Shown: positions 29,285-42,978 of the stretch, piece after piece
Numbering within the stretch: position 1 is the first letter of the stretch
How the letters are laid out: every line of letters begins with the position of its first letter
Source of the DNA: Paracyclopina nana
Lineage: Eukaryota > Arthropoda > Copepoda > Cyclopoida > Cyclopettidae
Reading direction: 5' to 3'
DNA length: 64,000 nucleotides
Assembly: GCA_019096065.1 (NCBI GenBank)
Contig: JAGUCH010000008.1
Coordinates: 3,477,001 to 3,541,000, forward strand
The notes under the pieces: model-generated
Seen by the model: only the letters and a program-made list of their open reading frames with translations
Database searches by the model: none
Told to the model about the DNA's origin: nothing
Position numbers and translations under genes: made by a program

Positions 29285-29289
29285 ACACT
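29285..29289. repeat. Target-site duplication of E2, right copy (ACACT)
   Basis: Exact copy of 19349-19353. The satellite resumes in phase with TTTACTTCATAG. Confidence 0.95.
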
Positions 29290-32200
29290 TTTACTTCATA
29301 GTCCACTCAGTATCTCAGCCCCCTGGCTCAGCATTAATTTTTGAAAAGTGCACTTTTTGCACCCCTTGCACCATTTATTGCTCAGTGCTGAGAGGCCCAA
29401 TAAAAAAACTGATTGCTCAGTCTCAACCAGGACATTAGGAGCTTGGTTTGGTCGCTTCATACCCAAGTGGCAATCTCAGCTTTTAGGGGTGCTCACCTCA
29501 GCACCTTCTCAAATATTACTGAGCAGGCTGAGCTGCAATCCATTGGTGGGTCCTGAAAGTCCAACAAAAACTGAGACACTTTTACTTCATAGTCCACCCA
29601 GTATCTCAGCCCCCTGGCTCAGCATTAATTTTTGAAAAGTGCACTTTTTGCACCCCTTGCACCATTTATTGCTCAGTGCTGAGAGGCCCAATCAAAAAAC
29701 TGATTGCTCAGTCTCAACCAGGACATTAGGAGCTTGGTTTGGTCGCTTCATACCCAAGTGGCTATCTCAGCTTTTAGGGGTGCTCACCTCAGCACCTTTT
29801 CAAATATTACTGAGCAGGCTGAGCTGCAATTCATTGGTGGATCCTGAAAGTCCACAAAAAACTGAGAGACTTTTACTTCATAGTCCACTCAGTATCTCAG
29901 CCCCCTGGCTCAGCATTAATTTTTGAAGAAAGGCACTTTTTGCACCCCTTGCATCATTTATTGCTCAGTGCTGAGAGGCCCAATAAAAAAACTGATTGCT
30001 CAGTCTCAACCAGGACATTAGGAGCTTGGTTTGGTCGCTTCATACCCAAGTGGCTATCTCAGCTTTTAGGGGTGCTCACCTCAGCACCTTCTCAAATATT
30101 ACTGAGCAGGCTGAGCTGCAATCCATTGGTGGGTCCTGAAAGTCCACCAAAAACTGAGACACTTTTACTTCATAGTCCACTCAGTATCTCAGCCCCCTGG
30201 CTCAGCATTAATTTTTGAAAAGTGCACTTTTTGCACCCCTTGCACCATTTATTGCTCAGTGCTGAGAGGCCCAATCAAAAAACTGATTGCTCAGTCTCAA
30301 CCAGGACATTAGGAGCTTGGTTTGGTCGCTTCATACCCAAGTGGCTATCTCAGCTTTTAGGGGTGCTCACCTCAGCACCTTCTCAAATATTACTGAGCAG
30401 GCTGAGCTGCAATCCATTGGTGGGTCCTGAAAGTCCACCAAAAACTGAGACACTTTTACTTCATAGTCCACTCAGTATCTCAGCCCCCTGGCTCAGCATT
30501 AATTTTTGAAAAGTGCACTTTTTGCACCCCTTGCACCATTTATTACTCAGTGCTGAGAGGCCCAATCAAAAAACTGATTGCTCAGTCTCAACCAGGACAT
30601 TAGGAGCTTGGTTTGGTCGCTTCATACCCAAGTGGCTATCTCAGCTTTTAGGGGTGCTCACCTCAGCACCTTCTCAAATATTACTGAGCAGGCTGAGCTG
30701 CAATCCATTGGTGGGTCCTGAAAGTCCACCAAAAACTGAGACACTTTTACTTCATAGTCCACTCAGTATCTCAGCACCCTGGCTCAGCATTAATTTTTGA
30801 AAAGTGCACTTTTTGCACCCCTTGCACCATTTATTGCTCAGTGCTGAGAGGCCCAATCAAAAAACTGATTGCTCAGTCTCAACCAGGACATTAGGAGCTT
30901 GGTTTGGTCGCTTCATACCCAAGTGGCTATCTCAGCTTTTAGGGGTGCTCACCTCAGCACCTTCTCAAATATTACTGAGCAGGCTGAGCTGCAATCCATT
31001 GGTGGATCCTGAAAGTCCAACAAAAACTTAGACACTTTTACTTCATAGTCCACTCAGTATCTCAGCCCCCTGGCTCAGCATTAATTTTTGAAAAGTGCAC
31101 TTTTTGCACCCCTTGCACCATTTATTGCTCAGTGCTGAGAGGCCCAATCAAAAAACTGATTGCTCAGTCTCAACCAGGACATTAGGAGCTTGGTTTGGTC
31201 GCTTCATACCCAAGTGGCTATCTCAGCTTTTAGGGGTGCTCACCTCAGCACCTTCTCAAATATTACTGAGCAGGCTGAGCTGCAATCCATTGGTGGGTCC
31301 TGAAAGTCCACCAAAAACTGAGACACTTTTACTTCATAGTCCACTCAGTATCTCAGCCCCCTGGCTCAGCATTAATTTTTGAAAAGTGCACTTTTTGCAC
31401 CCCTTGCACCATTTATTGCTCAGTGCTGAGAGGCCCAATCAAAAAACTGATTGCTCAGTCTCAACCAGGACATTAGGAGCTTGGTTTGGTCGCTTCATAC
31501 CCAAGTGGCAATCTCAGCTTTTAGGGGTGCTCACCTCAGCACCTTCTCAAATATTACTGAGCAGGCTGAGCTGCAATCCATTGGTGGGTCCTGAAAGTCC
31601 AACAAAAACTGAGACACTTTTACTTCATAGTCCACCCAGTATCTCAGCCCCCTGGCTCAGCATTAATTTTTGAAAAGTGCACTTTTTGCACCCCTTGCAC
31701 CATTTATTGCTCAGTGCTGAGAGGCCCAATCAAAAAACTGATTGCTCAGTCTCAACCAGGACATTAGGAGCTTGGTTTGGTCGCTTCATACCCAAGTGGC
31801 TATCTCAGCTTTTAGGGGTGCTCACCTCAGCACCTTCTCAAATATTACTGAGCAGGCTGAGCTGCAATCCATTGGTGGGTCCTGAAAGTCCACCAAAAAC
31901 TGAGACACTTTTACTTCATAGTCCACTCAGTATCTCAGCCCCCTGGCTCAGCATTAATTTTTGAAAAGTGCACTTTTTGCACCCCTTGCACCATTTATTG
32001 CTCAGTGCTGAGAGGCCCAATCAAAAAACTGATTGCTCAGTCTCAACCAGGACATTAGGAGCTTGGTTTGGTCGCTTCATACCCAAGTGGCTATCTCAGC
32101 TTTTAGGGGTGCTCACCTCAGCACCTTCTCAAATATTACTGAGCAGGCTGAGCTGCTATCCATTGGTGGGTCCTGAAAGTCCACCAAAAACTGAGACACT

Positions 32201-33131
32201 TTTACTTCATAGTCCACTCAGTATCTCAGCCCCCTGGCTCAGCATTAATTTTTGAAAAGTGCACTTTTTGCACCCCTTGCACCATTTATTGCTCAGTGCT
32301 GAGAGGCCCAATCAAAAAACTGATTGCTCAGTCTCAACCAGGACATTAGGAGCTTGGTTTGGTCGCTTCATACCCAAGTGGCTATCTCAGCTTTTAGGGG
32401 TGCTCACCTCAGCACCTTCTCAAATATTACTGACCAGGCTGAGCTGCAATCCATTGGTGGGTCCTGAAAGTCCACCAAAAACTGAGACACTTTTACTTCA
32501 TAGTCCACTCAGTATCTCAGCCCCCTGGCTCAGCATTAATTTTTGAAAAGTGCACTTTTTGCACCCCTTGCACCATTTATTGCTCAGTGCTGAGAGGCCC
32601 AATCAAAAAACTGATTGCTCAGTCTCAACCAGGACATTAGGAGCTTGGTTTGGTCGCTTCATACCCAAGTGGCTATCTCAGCTTTTAGGGGTGCTCACCT
32701 CAGCACCTTCTCAAATATTACTGAGCAGGCTGAGCTGCAATCCATTGGTGGGTCCTGAAAGTCCACCAAAAACTGAGACACTTTTACTTCATAGTCCACT
32801 CAGTATCTCAGCCCCCTGGCTCAGCATTAATTTTTGAAAAGTGCACTTTTTGCACCCCTTTCACCATTTATTGCTCAGTGCTGAGAGGCCCAATCAAAAA
32901 ACTGATTGCTCAGTCTCAACCAGGACATTAGGAGCTTGGTTTGGTCGCTTCATACCCAAGTGGCAATCTCAGCTTTTAGGGGTGCTCACCTCAGCACCTT
33001 CTCAAATATTACTGAGCAGGCTGAGCTGCAATCCATTGGTGGGTCCTGAAAGTCCACCAAAAACTGAGACACTTTTACTTCATAGTCCACTCAGTATCTC
33101 AGCCCCCTGGCTCAGCATTAATTTTTGAAAA

Positions 33132-34568
33132 GTGCACTTTTTGCACCCCTTGCACCATTTATTGCTCAGTTCTGAGAGGCCCAATCAAAACACTGATTGC
33201 TCAGTCTCAACCAGGACATTATTAGGAGCTTGGTTTGGTTGCTTCATACCCAAGTGGCTATCTCAGCTTTTAGGGGTGCTCACCTCAGCACCTTCTCAAA
33301 TATTACTGAGCAGGCTGAGCTGCAATCCATTGGTGGGTCCTGAAAGTCCACCAAAAAACTGAGACACTTTTACTTCATAGTCCACTCAGTATCTCAGCCC
33401 CCTGGCTCAGCATTAATTTTTGAAAAGTGCACTTTTTGCACCCCTTGCACCATTTATTACTCAGTGCTGAGAGGCCCAATCAAAACACTGATTGCTCAGT
33501 CTCAACCAGGACATTAGGAGCTTGGTTTGGTCGCTTCATACCCAAGTGGCTATCTCAGCTTTTAGGGGTGCTCACCTCAGCACCTTCTCAAATATTACTG
33601 AGCAGGCTGAGCTGCAATGCATTGGTGGGTCCTGGAAGTCCACCAAAAACTGAGACACTTTTACTTCATAGTCCACTCAGTATCTCAGCCCCCTGGCTCA
33701 GCATTAATTTTTGAAAAGTGCACTTTTTGCACCCCTTGCATCATTTATTGCTCAGTGCTGAGAGGCCCAATCAAAAAACTGATTGCTCAGTCTCAACCAG
33801 GACATTAGGAGCTTGGTTTGGTCGCTTCATACCCAAGTGGCTATCTCAGCTTTTAGGGGTGCTCACCTCAGCACCTTCTCAAATATTACTGAGCAGGCTG
33901 AGCTGCAATCCATTGGTGGGTCCTGAAAGTCCACCAAAAAACTGAGACACTTTTACTTCATAGTCCACTCAGTATCTCAGCCCCCTGGCTCAGCATTAAT
34001 TTTTGAAAAGTGCACTTTTTGCACCCCTTGCACCATTTATTGCTCAGTGCTGAGAGGCCCAATCAAAAAACTGATTGCTCAGTCTCAACCAGGACATTAG
34101 GAGCTTGGTTTGGTCGCTTCATACCCAAGTGGCTATCTCAGCTTTTAGGGGTGCTCACCTCAGCACCTTCTCAAATATTACTGAGCAGGCTGAGCTGCAA
34201 TCCATTGGTGGGTCCTGAAAGTCCACCAAAAACTGAGACACTTTTACTTCATAGTCCACTCAGTATCTCAGCCCCCTGGCTCAGCATTAATTTTTGAAAA
34301 GTGCACTCCTTGCACCCTTGCACCATTTATTGCTCAGTGCTGAGAGGCCCAATCAAAAAACTGATTGCTCAGTCTCAACCAGGACATTAGGAGCTTGGTT
34401 TGGTCGCTTCATACCCAAGTGGCTATCTCAGCACCTTCTCAAATATTACTGAGCAGGCTGAGCTGCAATCCATTGGTGGGTCCTGAAAGTCCACCAAAAA
34501 CTGAGACACTTTTACTTCATAGTCCACTCAGTATCTCAGCCCCCTGGCTCAGCATTAATTTTTGAAAA
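33132..34568 (+). repeat. Multi-monomer duplicated block, copy 1 (partner 48508-49944)
   Basis: Five successive monomers repeat at an offset of 15376 bp. Shared private marks are GACATTATTAGG (33214 region), CAAAACACTG, AATGCATTGGTGGGTCCTGG, and a 22-bp deleted monomer. Confidence 0.8.
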
Positions 34569-35570
34569 GTGCACTTTTTGCACCCCTTTCACCATTTATT
34601 GCTCAGTGCTGAGAGGCCCAATCAAAAAACTGATTGCTCAGTCTCAACCAGGACATTAGGAGCTTGGTTTGGTCGCTTCATACCCAAGTGGCAATCTCAG
34701 CTTTTAGGGGTGCTCACCTCAGCACCTTCTCAAATATTACTGAGCAGGCTGAGCTGCAATCCATTGGTGGGTCCTGAAAGTCCACCAAAAACTGAGACAC
34801 TTTTACTTCATAGTCCACTCAGTATCTCAGCCCCCTGGCTCAGCATTAATTTTTGAAAAGTGCACTTTTTGCACCCCTTGCACCATTTATTGCTCAGTGC
34901 TGAGAGGCCCAATCAAAAAACTGATTGCTCAGTCTCAACCAGGACATTAGGAGCTTGGTTTGGTCGCTTCATACCCAAGTGGCTATCTCAGCTTTTAGGG
35001 GTGCTCACCTCAGCACCTTCTCAAATATTACTGAGCAGGCTGAGCTGCAATCCATTGGTGGGTCCTGAAAGTCCACCAAAAACTGAGACACTTTTACTTC
35101 ATAGTCCACCCAGTATCTCAGCCCCCTGGCTCAGCATTAATTTTTGAAAAGTGCACTTTTTGCACCCCTTGCACCATTTATTGCTCAGTGCTGAGAGGCC
35201 CAATCAAAAAACTGATTGCTCAGTCTCAACCAGGACATTAGGAGCTTGGTTTGGTCGCTTCATACCCAAGTGGCTATCTCAGCTTTTAGGGGTGCTCACC
35301 TCAGCACCTTCTCAAATATTACTGAGCAGGCTGAGCTGCAATCCATTGGTGGATCCTGAAAGTCCAACAAAAACTTAGACACTTTTACTTCATTGTCCAC
35401 TCAGTATCTCAGCCCCCTGGCTCAGCATTAATTTTTGAAAAGTGTACTTTTTGCACCCCTTGCACCATTTATTGCTCAGTGCTGAGAGGCCCAATCAAAA
35501 AACTGATTGCTCAGTCTCAACCAGGACATTAGGAGCTTGGTTTGGTTGCTTCATACTCAAGTGGCTATCT
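34350..35570 (+). repeat. Multi-monomer duplicated block, copy 1 (partner 39270-40490)
   Basis: Offset 4920 bp. The shared series is: 22-bp deleted monomer, CCCTTTCACC with GTGGCAATC monomer, GTCCACCCAG monomer, AAACTTAGAC with CATTGTCCAC monomer, CATACTCAAG monomer. Confidence 0.8.
34427..34432 (+). repeat. 22-bp deleted monomer, junction site (first of five)
   Basis: Here a single CTCAGC replaces the two CTCAGC copies and the 16 bases between them found in normal monomers. The same junction is at 39347-39352, 49803-49808, 50945-50950 and 53537-53542. Unit length drops to about 269 bp. Confidence 0.85.
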
Positions 35571-36312
35571 CAGCTTTTAGGGGTGCTCACCTCAGCACCT
35601 TCTCAAATATTACTGAGCATGCTGAGCTGCAATCCATTGGTGGATCCTGAAAGTCCACAAAAAACTGAGACACTTTTACTTCATAGTCCACTCAGTATCT
35701 CAGCCCCCTGGCTCAGCATTAATTTTTGAAAAAAGGCACTTTTGGCACCCCTTGCATCATTTATTGCTCAGTGCTGAGAGGCCCAATAAAAAAACTGATT
35801 GCTCAGTCTCAACCAGGACATTAGGAGCTTGGTTTGGTCGCTTCATACCCAAGTGGCTATCTCAGCTTTTAGGGGTGCTCACCTCAGCACCTTCTCAAAT
35901 ATTACTGAGCAGGCTGAGCTGCAATCCATTGGTGGGTCCTGAAAGTCCACCAAAAACTGAGACACTTTTACTTCATAGTCCACTCAGTATCTCAGCCCCC
36001 TGGCTCAGCATTAATTTTTGAAAAGTGCACTTTTTGCACCCCTTGCACCATTTATTGCTCAGTGCTGAGAGGCCCAATCAAAAAACTGATTGCTCAGTCT
36101 CAACCAGGACATTAGGAGCTTGGTTTGGTCGCTTCATACCCAAGTGGCTATCTCAGCTTTTAGGGGTGCTCACCTCAGCACCTTCTCAAATATTACTGAG
36201 CAGGCTGAGCTGCAATCCATTGGTGGGTCCTGAAAGTCCACCAAAAACTGAGACACTTTTACTTCATAGTCCACTCAGTATCTCAGCCCCCTGGCTCAGC
36301 ATTAATTTTTGA
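35442..36312 (+). repeat. Multi-monomer duplicated block, copy 1 (partner 56007-56877)
   Basis: Offset 20565 bp. Marked by CATACTCAAG, GAGCATGCTGAG and the GGCAC...TTGGCACC junction variant with GCATC. Confidence 0.75.
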
Positions 36313-37491
36313 AAAGTGTACTTTTTGCACCCCTTGCACCATTTATTGCTCAGTGCTGAGAGGCCCAATCAAAAACTGATTGCTCAGTCTCAACCAGGAC
36401 ATTAGGAGCTTGGTTTGGTCGCTTCATACCCAAGTGGCTATCTCAGCTTTTAGGTGCTCACCTCAGCACCTTCTCCAATATGACTGAGCAGGATGAGCTG
36501 CACTCCATTGGTGGGTCCTGGAAGTCCACCAAAAACTGAGACACTTTTACTTCATAGTCCACTCAGTATCTCAGCCCCCTGGCTCAGCATTAATTTTTGA
36601 AAAGTGCAGTTTTGCACCCCTTGCACCATTTATTGCTCAGTGCTGAGAGGCCCAATCAAAAACTGATTGCTCAGTCTCAACCAGGACATTAGGAGCTTGG
36701 TTTGGTCGCTTCATACCCAAGTGGCTATATCAGCTTTTAGGGTGCTCACCTCAGCACCTTCTCAAATATTACTGAGCAGGCTGAGCTGCAATCCATTGGT
36801 GGGTCCTGAAAGTCCACCAAAAACTGAGACACTTTTACTTCATAGTCCACTCAGTATCTCAGCCCCTGGCTCAGCATTAATTTTTGAAAAGTGCACTTTT
36901 TGCACCCCTTTCACCATTTATTGCTCAGTGCTGAGAGGCCCAATCAAAAAACTGATTGATCAGTCTCAACCAGGACATTAGGAGCTTGGTTTGGTCGCTT
37001 CATACCCAAGTGGCTATCTCAGCTTTTAGGGGTGCTCACCTCAGCACCTTCTCAAATATTACTGAGCAGGCTGAGCTGCAATCCATTGGTGGGTCCTGAA
37101 AGTCCACCAAAAACTGAGACACTTTTACTTCATAGTCCACTCAGTATCTCAGCCCCCTGGCTCAGCATTAATTTTTGAAAAGGGCACTTTTTGCACCCCT
37201 TGCACCATTTATTGCTCAGTGCTGAGAGGCCCAATCAAAAAACTGATTGCTCAGTCTCAACCAGGACATTAGGAGCTTGGTTTGGTCGCTTCATACCCAA
37301 GTGGCTATCTCAGCTTTTAGGGGTGCTCACCTCAGCACCTTCTCAAATATTACTGAGCAGGCTGAGCTGCAATCCATTGGTGGGTCCTGAAAGTCCACCA
37401 AAAACTGAGACACTTTTACTTCATAGTCCACTCAGTATCTCAGCCCCCTGGCTCAGCATTAATTTTTGAAAAGTGCACTTTTTGCAGCCCT

Positions 37492-38870
37492 TTCACCATT
37501 TATTGCTCAGTGCTGAGAGGCCCAATCAAAAAACTGATTGATCAGTCTCAACCAGGACATTAGGAGCTTGGTTTGGTCGCTTCATACCCAAGTGGCTATC
37601 TCAGCTTTTAGGGGTGCTCACCTCAGCACCTTCTCAAATATTACTGAGCAGGCTGAGCTGCAATCCATTGGTGGGTCCTGAAAGTCCACCAAAAACTGAG
37701 ACACTTTTACTTCATAGTCCACTCAGTATCTCAGCCCCCTGGCTCAGCATTAATTTTTGAAAAGGGCACTTTTCAAAACCCCTTGCACCATTTATTGCTC
37801 AGTGCTGAGAGGCCCAATCAAAAAACTGATTGCTCAGTCTCAACCAGGACATTAGGAGCTTGGTTTGGTCGCTTCATACCCAAGTGGCTATCTCAGCTTT
37901 TAGGGGTGCTCACCTCAGCACCTTCTCAAATATTACTGAGCAGGCTGAGCTGCAATCCATTGGTGGGTCCTGAAAGTCCACCAAAAACTGAGACACTTTT
38001 ACTTCATAGTCCACTCAGTATCTCAGCACCCTGGCTCAGCATTAATTTTTGAAAAGTGCACTTTTTGCACCCCTTGCACCATTTATTGCTCAGTGCTGAG
38101 AGGCCCAATCAAAAAACTGATTGCTCAGTCTCAACCAGGACATTAGGAGCTTGGTTTGGTCACTTCATACCCAAGTGGCTATCTCACCTTTTAGGGGTGC
38201 TCACCTCAGCACCTTCTCAAATATTACTGAGCAGGCTGAGCTGCAATCCATTGGTGGGTCCTGAAAGTCCACCAAAAACTGAGACACTTTTACTTCATAG
38301 TCCACTCAGTATCTCAGCCCCCTTGCTCAGCATTAATTTTTGAAAAGTGCACTTTTTGCACCCCTTGCACCATTTATTGCTCAGTGCTGAGAGGCCCAAT
38401 CAAAAAACTGATTGCTCAGTCTCAACCAGGACATTAGGAGCTTGGTTTGGTCGCTTCATACCCAAGTGGCTATCTCAGCTTTTAGGGGTGCTCACCTCAG
38501 CACCTTCTCAAATATTACTGAGCAGGCTGAGCTGCAATCCATTGGTGGGTCCTGAAAGTCCACCAAAAACTGAGACACTTTTACTTCATAGTCCACTCAG
38601 TATCTCAGCCCCCTGGCTCAGCATTAATTTTTGAAAAGTGCACTTTTTGCACCCCTTGCACCATTTATTGCTCAGTGCTGAGAGGCCCAATCAAAATACT
38701 GATTGCTCAGTCTCAACCAGGACATTAGGAGCTTGGTTTGGTCGCTTCATACCCAAGTGGCTATCTCAGCTTTTAGGGGTGCTCACCTCAGCACCTTCTC
38801 AAATATTACTGAGCAGGCTGAGCTGCAATCCATTGGTGGGTCCTGAAAGTCCACCAAAAACTGAGACACT
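37492..38870 (+). repeat. Multi-monomer duplicated block, copy 1 (partner 57482-58860)
   Basis: Offset 19990 bp. Marked by TTGATCAGTC, the AAAGGGCACTTTTCAAAACC junction, GTCACTTCATACC with CTCACCTTTT, CCCCCTTGCTCAG and CAAAATACTG. Part of the same series also occurs at 41813-43850. Confidence 0.75.
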
Positions 38871-39269
38871 TTTACTTCATAGTCCACCCAGTATCTCAGC
38901 CCCCTGGCTCAGCATTAATTTTTGAAAAGTGCACTTTTTGCACCCCTTGCACCATTTATTGCTCAGTGCTGAGAGGCCCAATCAAAAAACTGATTGCTCA
39001 GTCTCAACCAGGACATTAGGAGCTTGGTTTGGTCGCTTCATACCCAAGTGGCTATCTCAGCTTTTAGGGGTGCTCACCTCAGCACCTTCTCAAATATTAC
39101 TGAGCAGGCTGAGCTGCAATCCATTGGTGGGTCCTGAAAGTCCACCAAAAACTGAGACACTTTTACTTCATAGTCCACTCAGTATCTCAGCCCCCTGGCT
39201 CAGCATTAATTTTTGAAAAGTGCACTTTTTGCACCCCTTGCACCATTTATTGCTCAGTGCTGAGAGGCC

Positions 39270-40490
39270 CAATCAAAAAACTGATTGCTCAGTCTCAACC
39301 AGGACATTAGGAGCTTGGTTTGGTCGCTTCATACCCAAGTGGCTATCTCAGCACCTTCTCAAATATTACTGAGCAGGCTGAGCTGCAATCCATTGGTGGG
39401 TCCTGAAAGTCCACCAAAAACTGAGACACTTTTACTTCATAGTCCACTCAGTATCTCAGCCCCCTGGCTCAGCATTAATTTTTGAAAAGTGCACTTTTTG
39501 CACCCCTTTCACCATTTATTGCTCAGTGCTGAGAGGCCCAATCAAAAAACTGATTGCTCAGTCTCAACCAGGACATTAGGAGCTTGGTTTGGTCGCTTCA
39601 TACCCAAGTGGCAATCTCAGCTTTTAGGGGTGCTCACCTCAGCACCTTCTCAAATATTACTGAGCAGGCTGAGCTGCAATCCATTGGTGGGTCCTGAAAG
39701 TCCACCAAAAACTGAGACACTTTTACTTCATAGTCCACTCAGTATCTCAGCCCCCTGGCTCAGCATTAATTTTTGAAAAGTGCACTTTTTGCACCCCTTG
39801 CACCATTTATTGCTCAGTGCTGAGAGGCCCAATCAAAAAACTGATTGCTCAGTCTCAACCAGGACATTAGGAGCTTGGTTTGGTCGCTTCATACCCAAGT
39901 GGCTATCTCAGCTTTTAGGGGTGCTCACCTCAGCACCTTCTCAAATATTACTGAGCAGGCTGAGCTGCAATCCATTGGTGGGTCCTGAAAGTCCACCAAA
40001 AACTGAGACACTTTTACTTCATAGTCCACCCAGTATCTCAGCCCCCTGGCTCAGCATTAATTTTTGAAAAGTGCACTTTTTGCACCCCTTGCACCATTTA
40101 TTGCTCAGTGCTGAGAGGCCCAATCAAAAAACTGATTGCTCAGTCTCAACCAGGACATTAGGAGCTTGGTTTGGTCGCTTCATACCCAAGTGGCTATCTC
40201 AGCTTTTAGGGGTGCTCACCTCAGCACCTTCTCAAATATTACTGAGCAGGCTGAGCTGCAATCCATTGGTGGATCCTGAAAGTCCAACAAAAACTTAGAC
40301 ACTTTTACTTCATTGTCCACTCAGTATCTCAGCCCCCTGGCTCAGCATTAATTTTTGAAAAGTGTACTTTTTGCACCCCTTGCACCATTTATTGCTCAGT
40401 GCTGAGAGGCCCAATCAAAAAACTGATTGCTCAGTCTCAACCAGGACATTAGGAGCTTGGTTTGGTTGCTTCATACTCAAGTGGCTATCT
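39270..40490 (+). repeat. Multi-monomer duplicated block, copy 2 (partner 34350-35570)
   Basis: Carries the same five-monomer series as 34350-35570. It diverges after about 40500, where the copy lacks three bases in the TTTTAGG region. Confidence 0.8.
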
Positions 40491-41812
40491 CAGCTTTTAG
40501 GTGCTCACCTCAGCACCTTCTCAAATATTACTGAGCAGGCTGAGCTGCAATCCATTGGTGGATCCTGAAAGTCCACAAAAAACTGAGACACTTTTACTTC
40601 ATAGTCCAATCAGTATCTCAGCCCCCTGGCTCAGCATTAATTTTTGAAAAAAGGCACTATTGGCACCCCTTGCATCATTTATTGCTCAGTGCTGAGAGGC
40701 CCAATCAATGATCTTTTTGCTCAGTCTCAACCAGGACATTAGGAGCTTGGTTTGGTCGCTTCATACCCAAGTGGCTATCTCAGCTTTTAGGGGTGCTCAC
40801 CTCAGCACCTTCTCAAATATTACTGAGCAGGCTGAGCTGCAATCCATTGGTGGGTCCTGAAAGTCCACCAAAAACTGAGACACTTTTACTTCATAGTCCA
40901 CTCAGTATCTCAGCCCCCTGGCTCAGCATTAATTTTTGAAAAGTGCACTTTTTGCACCCCTTGCACCATTTATTGCTCAGTGCTGAGAGGCCCAATCAAA
41001 AAACTGATTGCTCAGTCTCAACCAGGCCATTAGGAGCTTGGTTTGGTCGCTTCATACCCAAGTGGCTATCTCAGCTTTTAGGGGTGCTCACCTCAGCACC
41101 TTCTCAAATATTACTGAGCAGGCTGAGCTGCAATCCATTGGTGGGTCCTGAAAGTCCACCAAAAACTGAGACACTTTTACTTCATAGTCCACACAGTATC
41201 TCAGCCCCCTGGCTCAGCATTAATTTTTGAAAAGTGAACTTTTGCACCCTTGCACCATTTATTGCTCAGTGCTGAGAGGCCCAATAAAAAACTGATTGCT
41301 CAGTCTCAACCAGGACATTAGGAGCTTGGTTTGGTCGCTTCATACCCAAGTGGCTATCTCAGCTTTTAGGGGTGCTCACCTCAGCACCTTCTCAAATATT
41401 ACTGAGCAGGCTGAGCTGCAATCCATTGGTGGGTCCTGAAAGTCCACCAAAAACTGAGACACTTTTACTTCATAGTCCACTCAGTATCTCAGCCCCCTGG
41501 CTCAGCATTAATTTTTGAAAAGTGCACTTTTTGCACCCCTTGCACCATTTATTGCTCAGTGCTGAGAGGCCCAATCAAAAAACTGATTGCTCAGTCTCAA
41601 CCAGGACATTAGGAGCTTGGTTTGGTCGCTTCATACCCAAGTGGCTATATCAGCTTTTAGGGGTGCTCACCTCAGCACCTTCTCAAATATTACTGAGCAG
41701 GCTGAGCTGCAATCCATTGGTGGGTCCTGAAAGTCCACCAAAAACTGAGACACTTTTACTTCATAGTCCACTCAGTATCTCAGCCCCCTGGCTCAGCATT
41801 AATTTTTGAAAA

Positions 41813-42978
41813 GTGCACTTTTTGCACCCCTTTCACCATTTATTGCTCAGTGCTGAGAGGCCCAATCAAAAAACTGATTGATCAGTCTCAACCAGGACAT
41901 TAGGAGCTTGGTTTGGTCGCTTCATACCCAAGTGGCTATCTCAGCTTTTAGGGGTGCTCACCTCAGCACCTTCTCAAATATTACTGAGCAGGCTGAGCTG
42001 CAATCCATTGGTGGGTCCTGAAAGTCCACCAAAAACTGAGACACTTTTACTTCATAGTCCACTCAGTATCTCAGCCCCCTGGCTCAGCATTAATTTTTGA
42101 AAAGGGCACTTTTCAAAACCCCTTGCACCATTTATTGCTCAGTGCTGAGAGGCCCAATCAAAAAACTGATTGCTCAGTCTCAACCAGGACATTAGGAGCT
42201 TGGTTTGGTCGCTTCATACCCAAGTGGCTATCTCAGCTTTTAGGGGTGCTCACCTCAGCACCTTCTCAAATATTACTGAGCAGGCTGAGCTGCAATCCAT
42301 TGGTGGGTCCTGAAAGTCCACCAAAAACTGAGACACTTTTACTTCATAGTCCACTCAGTATCTCAGCCCCCTGGCTCAGCATTAATTTTTGAAAAGTGCA
42401 CTTTTTGCACCCCTTTCACCATTTATTGCTCAGTGCTGAGAGGCCCAATCAAAAAACTGATTGATCAGTCTCAACCAGGACATTAGGAGCTTGGTTTGGT
42501 CGCTTCATACCCAAGTGGCTATCTCAGCTTTTAGGGGTGCTCACCTCAGCACCTTCTCAAATATTACTGAGCAGGCTGAGCTGCAATCCATTGGTGGGTC
42601 CTGAAAGTCCACCAAAAACTGAGACACTTTTACTTCATAGTCCACTCAGTATCTCAGCCCCCTGGCTCAGCATTAATTTTTGAAAAGGGCACTTTTCAAA
42701 ACCCCTTGCACCATTTATTGCTCAGTGCTGAGAGGCCCAATCAAAAAACTGATTGCTCAGTCTCAACCAGGACATTAGGAGCTTGGTTTGGTCGCTTCAT
42801 ACCCAAGTGGCTATCTCAGCTTTTAGGGGTGCTCACCTCAGCACCTTCTCAAATATTACTGAGCAGGCTGAGCTGCAATCCATTGGTGGGTCCTGAAAGT
42901 CCACCAAAAACTGAGACACTTTTACTTCATAGTCCACTCAGTATCTCAGCACCCTGGCTCAGCATTAATTTTTGAAAA
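41813..42978 (+). repeat. 583-bp dimer duplicated in tandem
   Basis: Two successive two-monomer units, each with a CCCTTTCACC/TTGATCAGTC monomer followed by the AAAGGGCACTTTTCAAAACC junction monomer. The junction marks at 42104 and 42687 are 583 bp apart. Confidence 0.75.
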
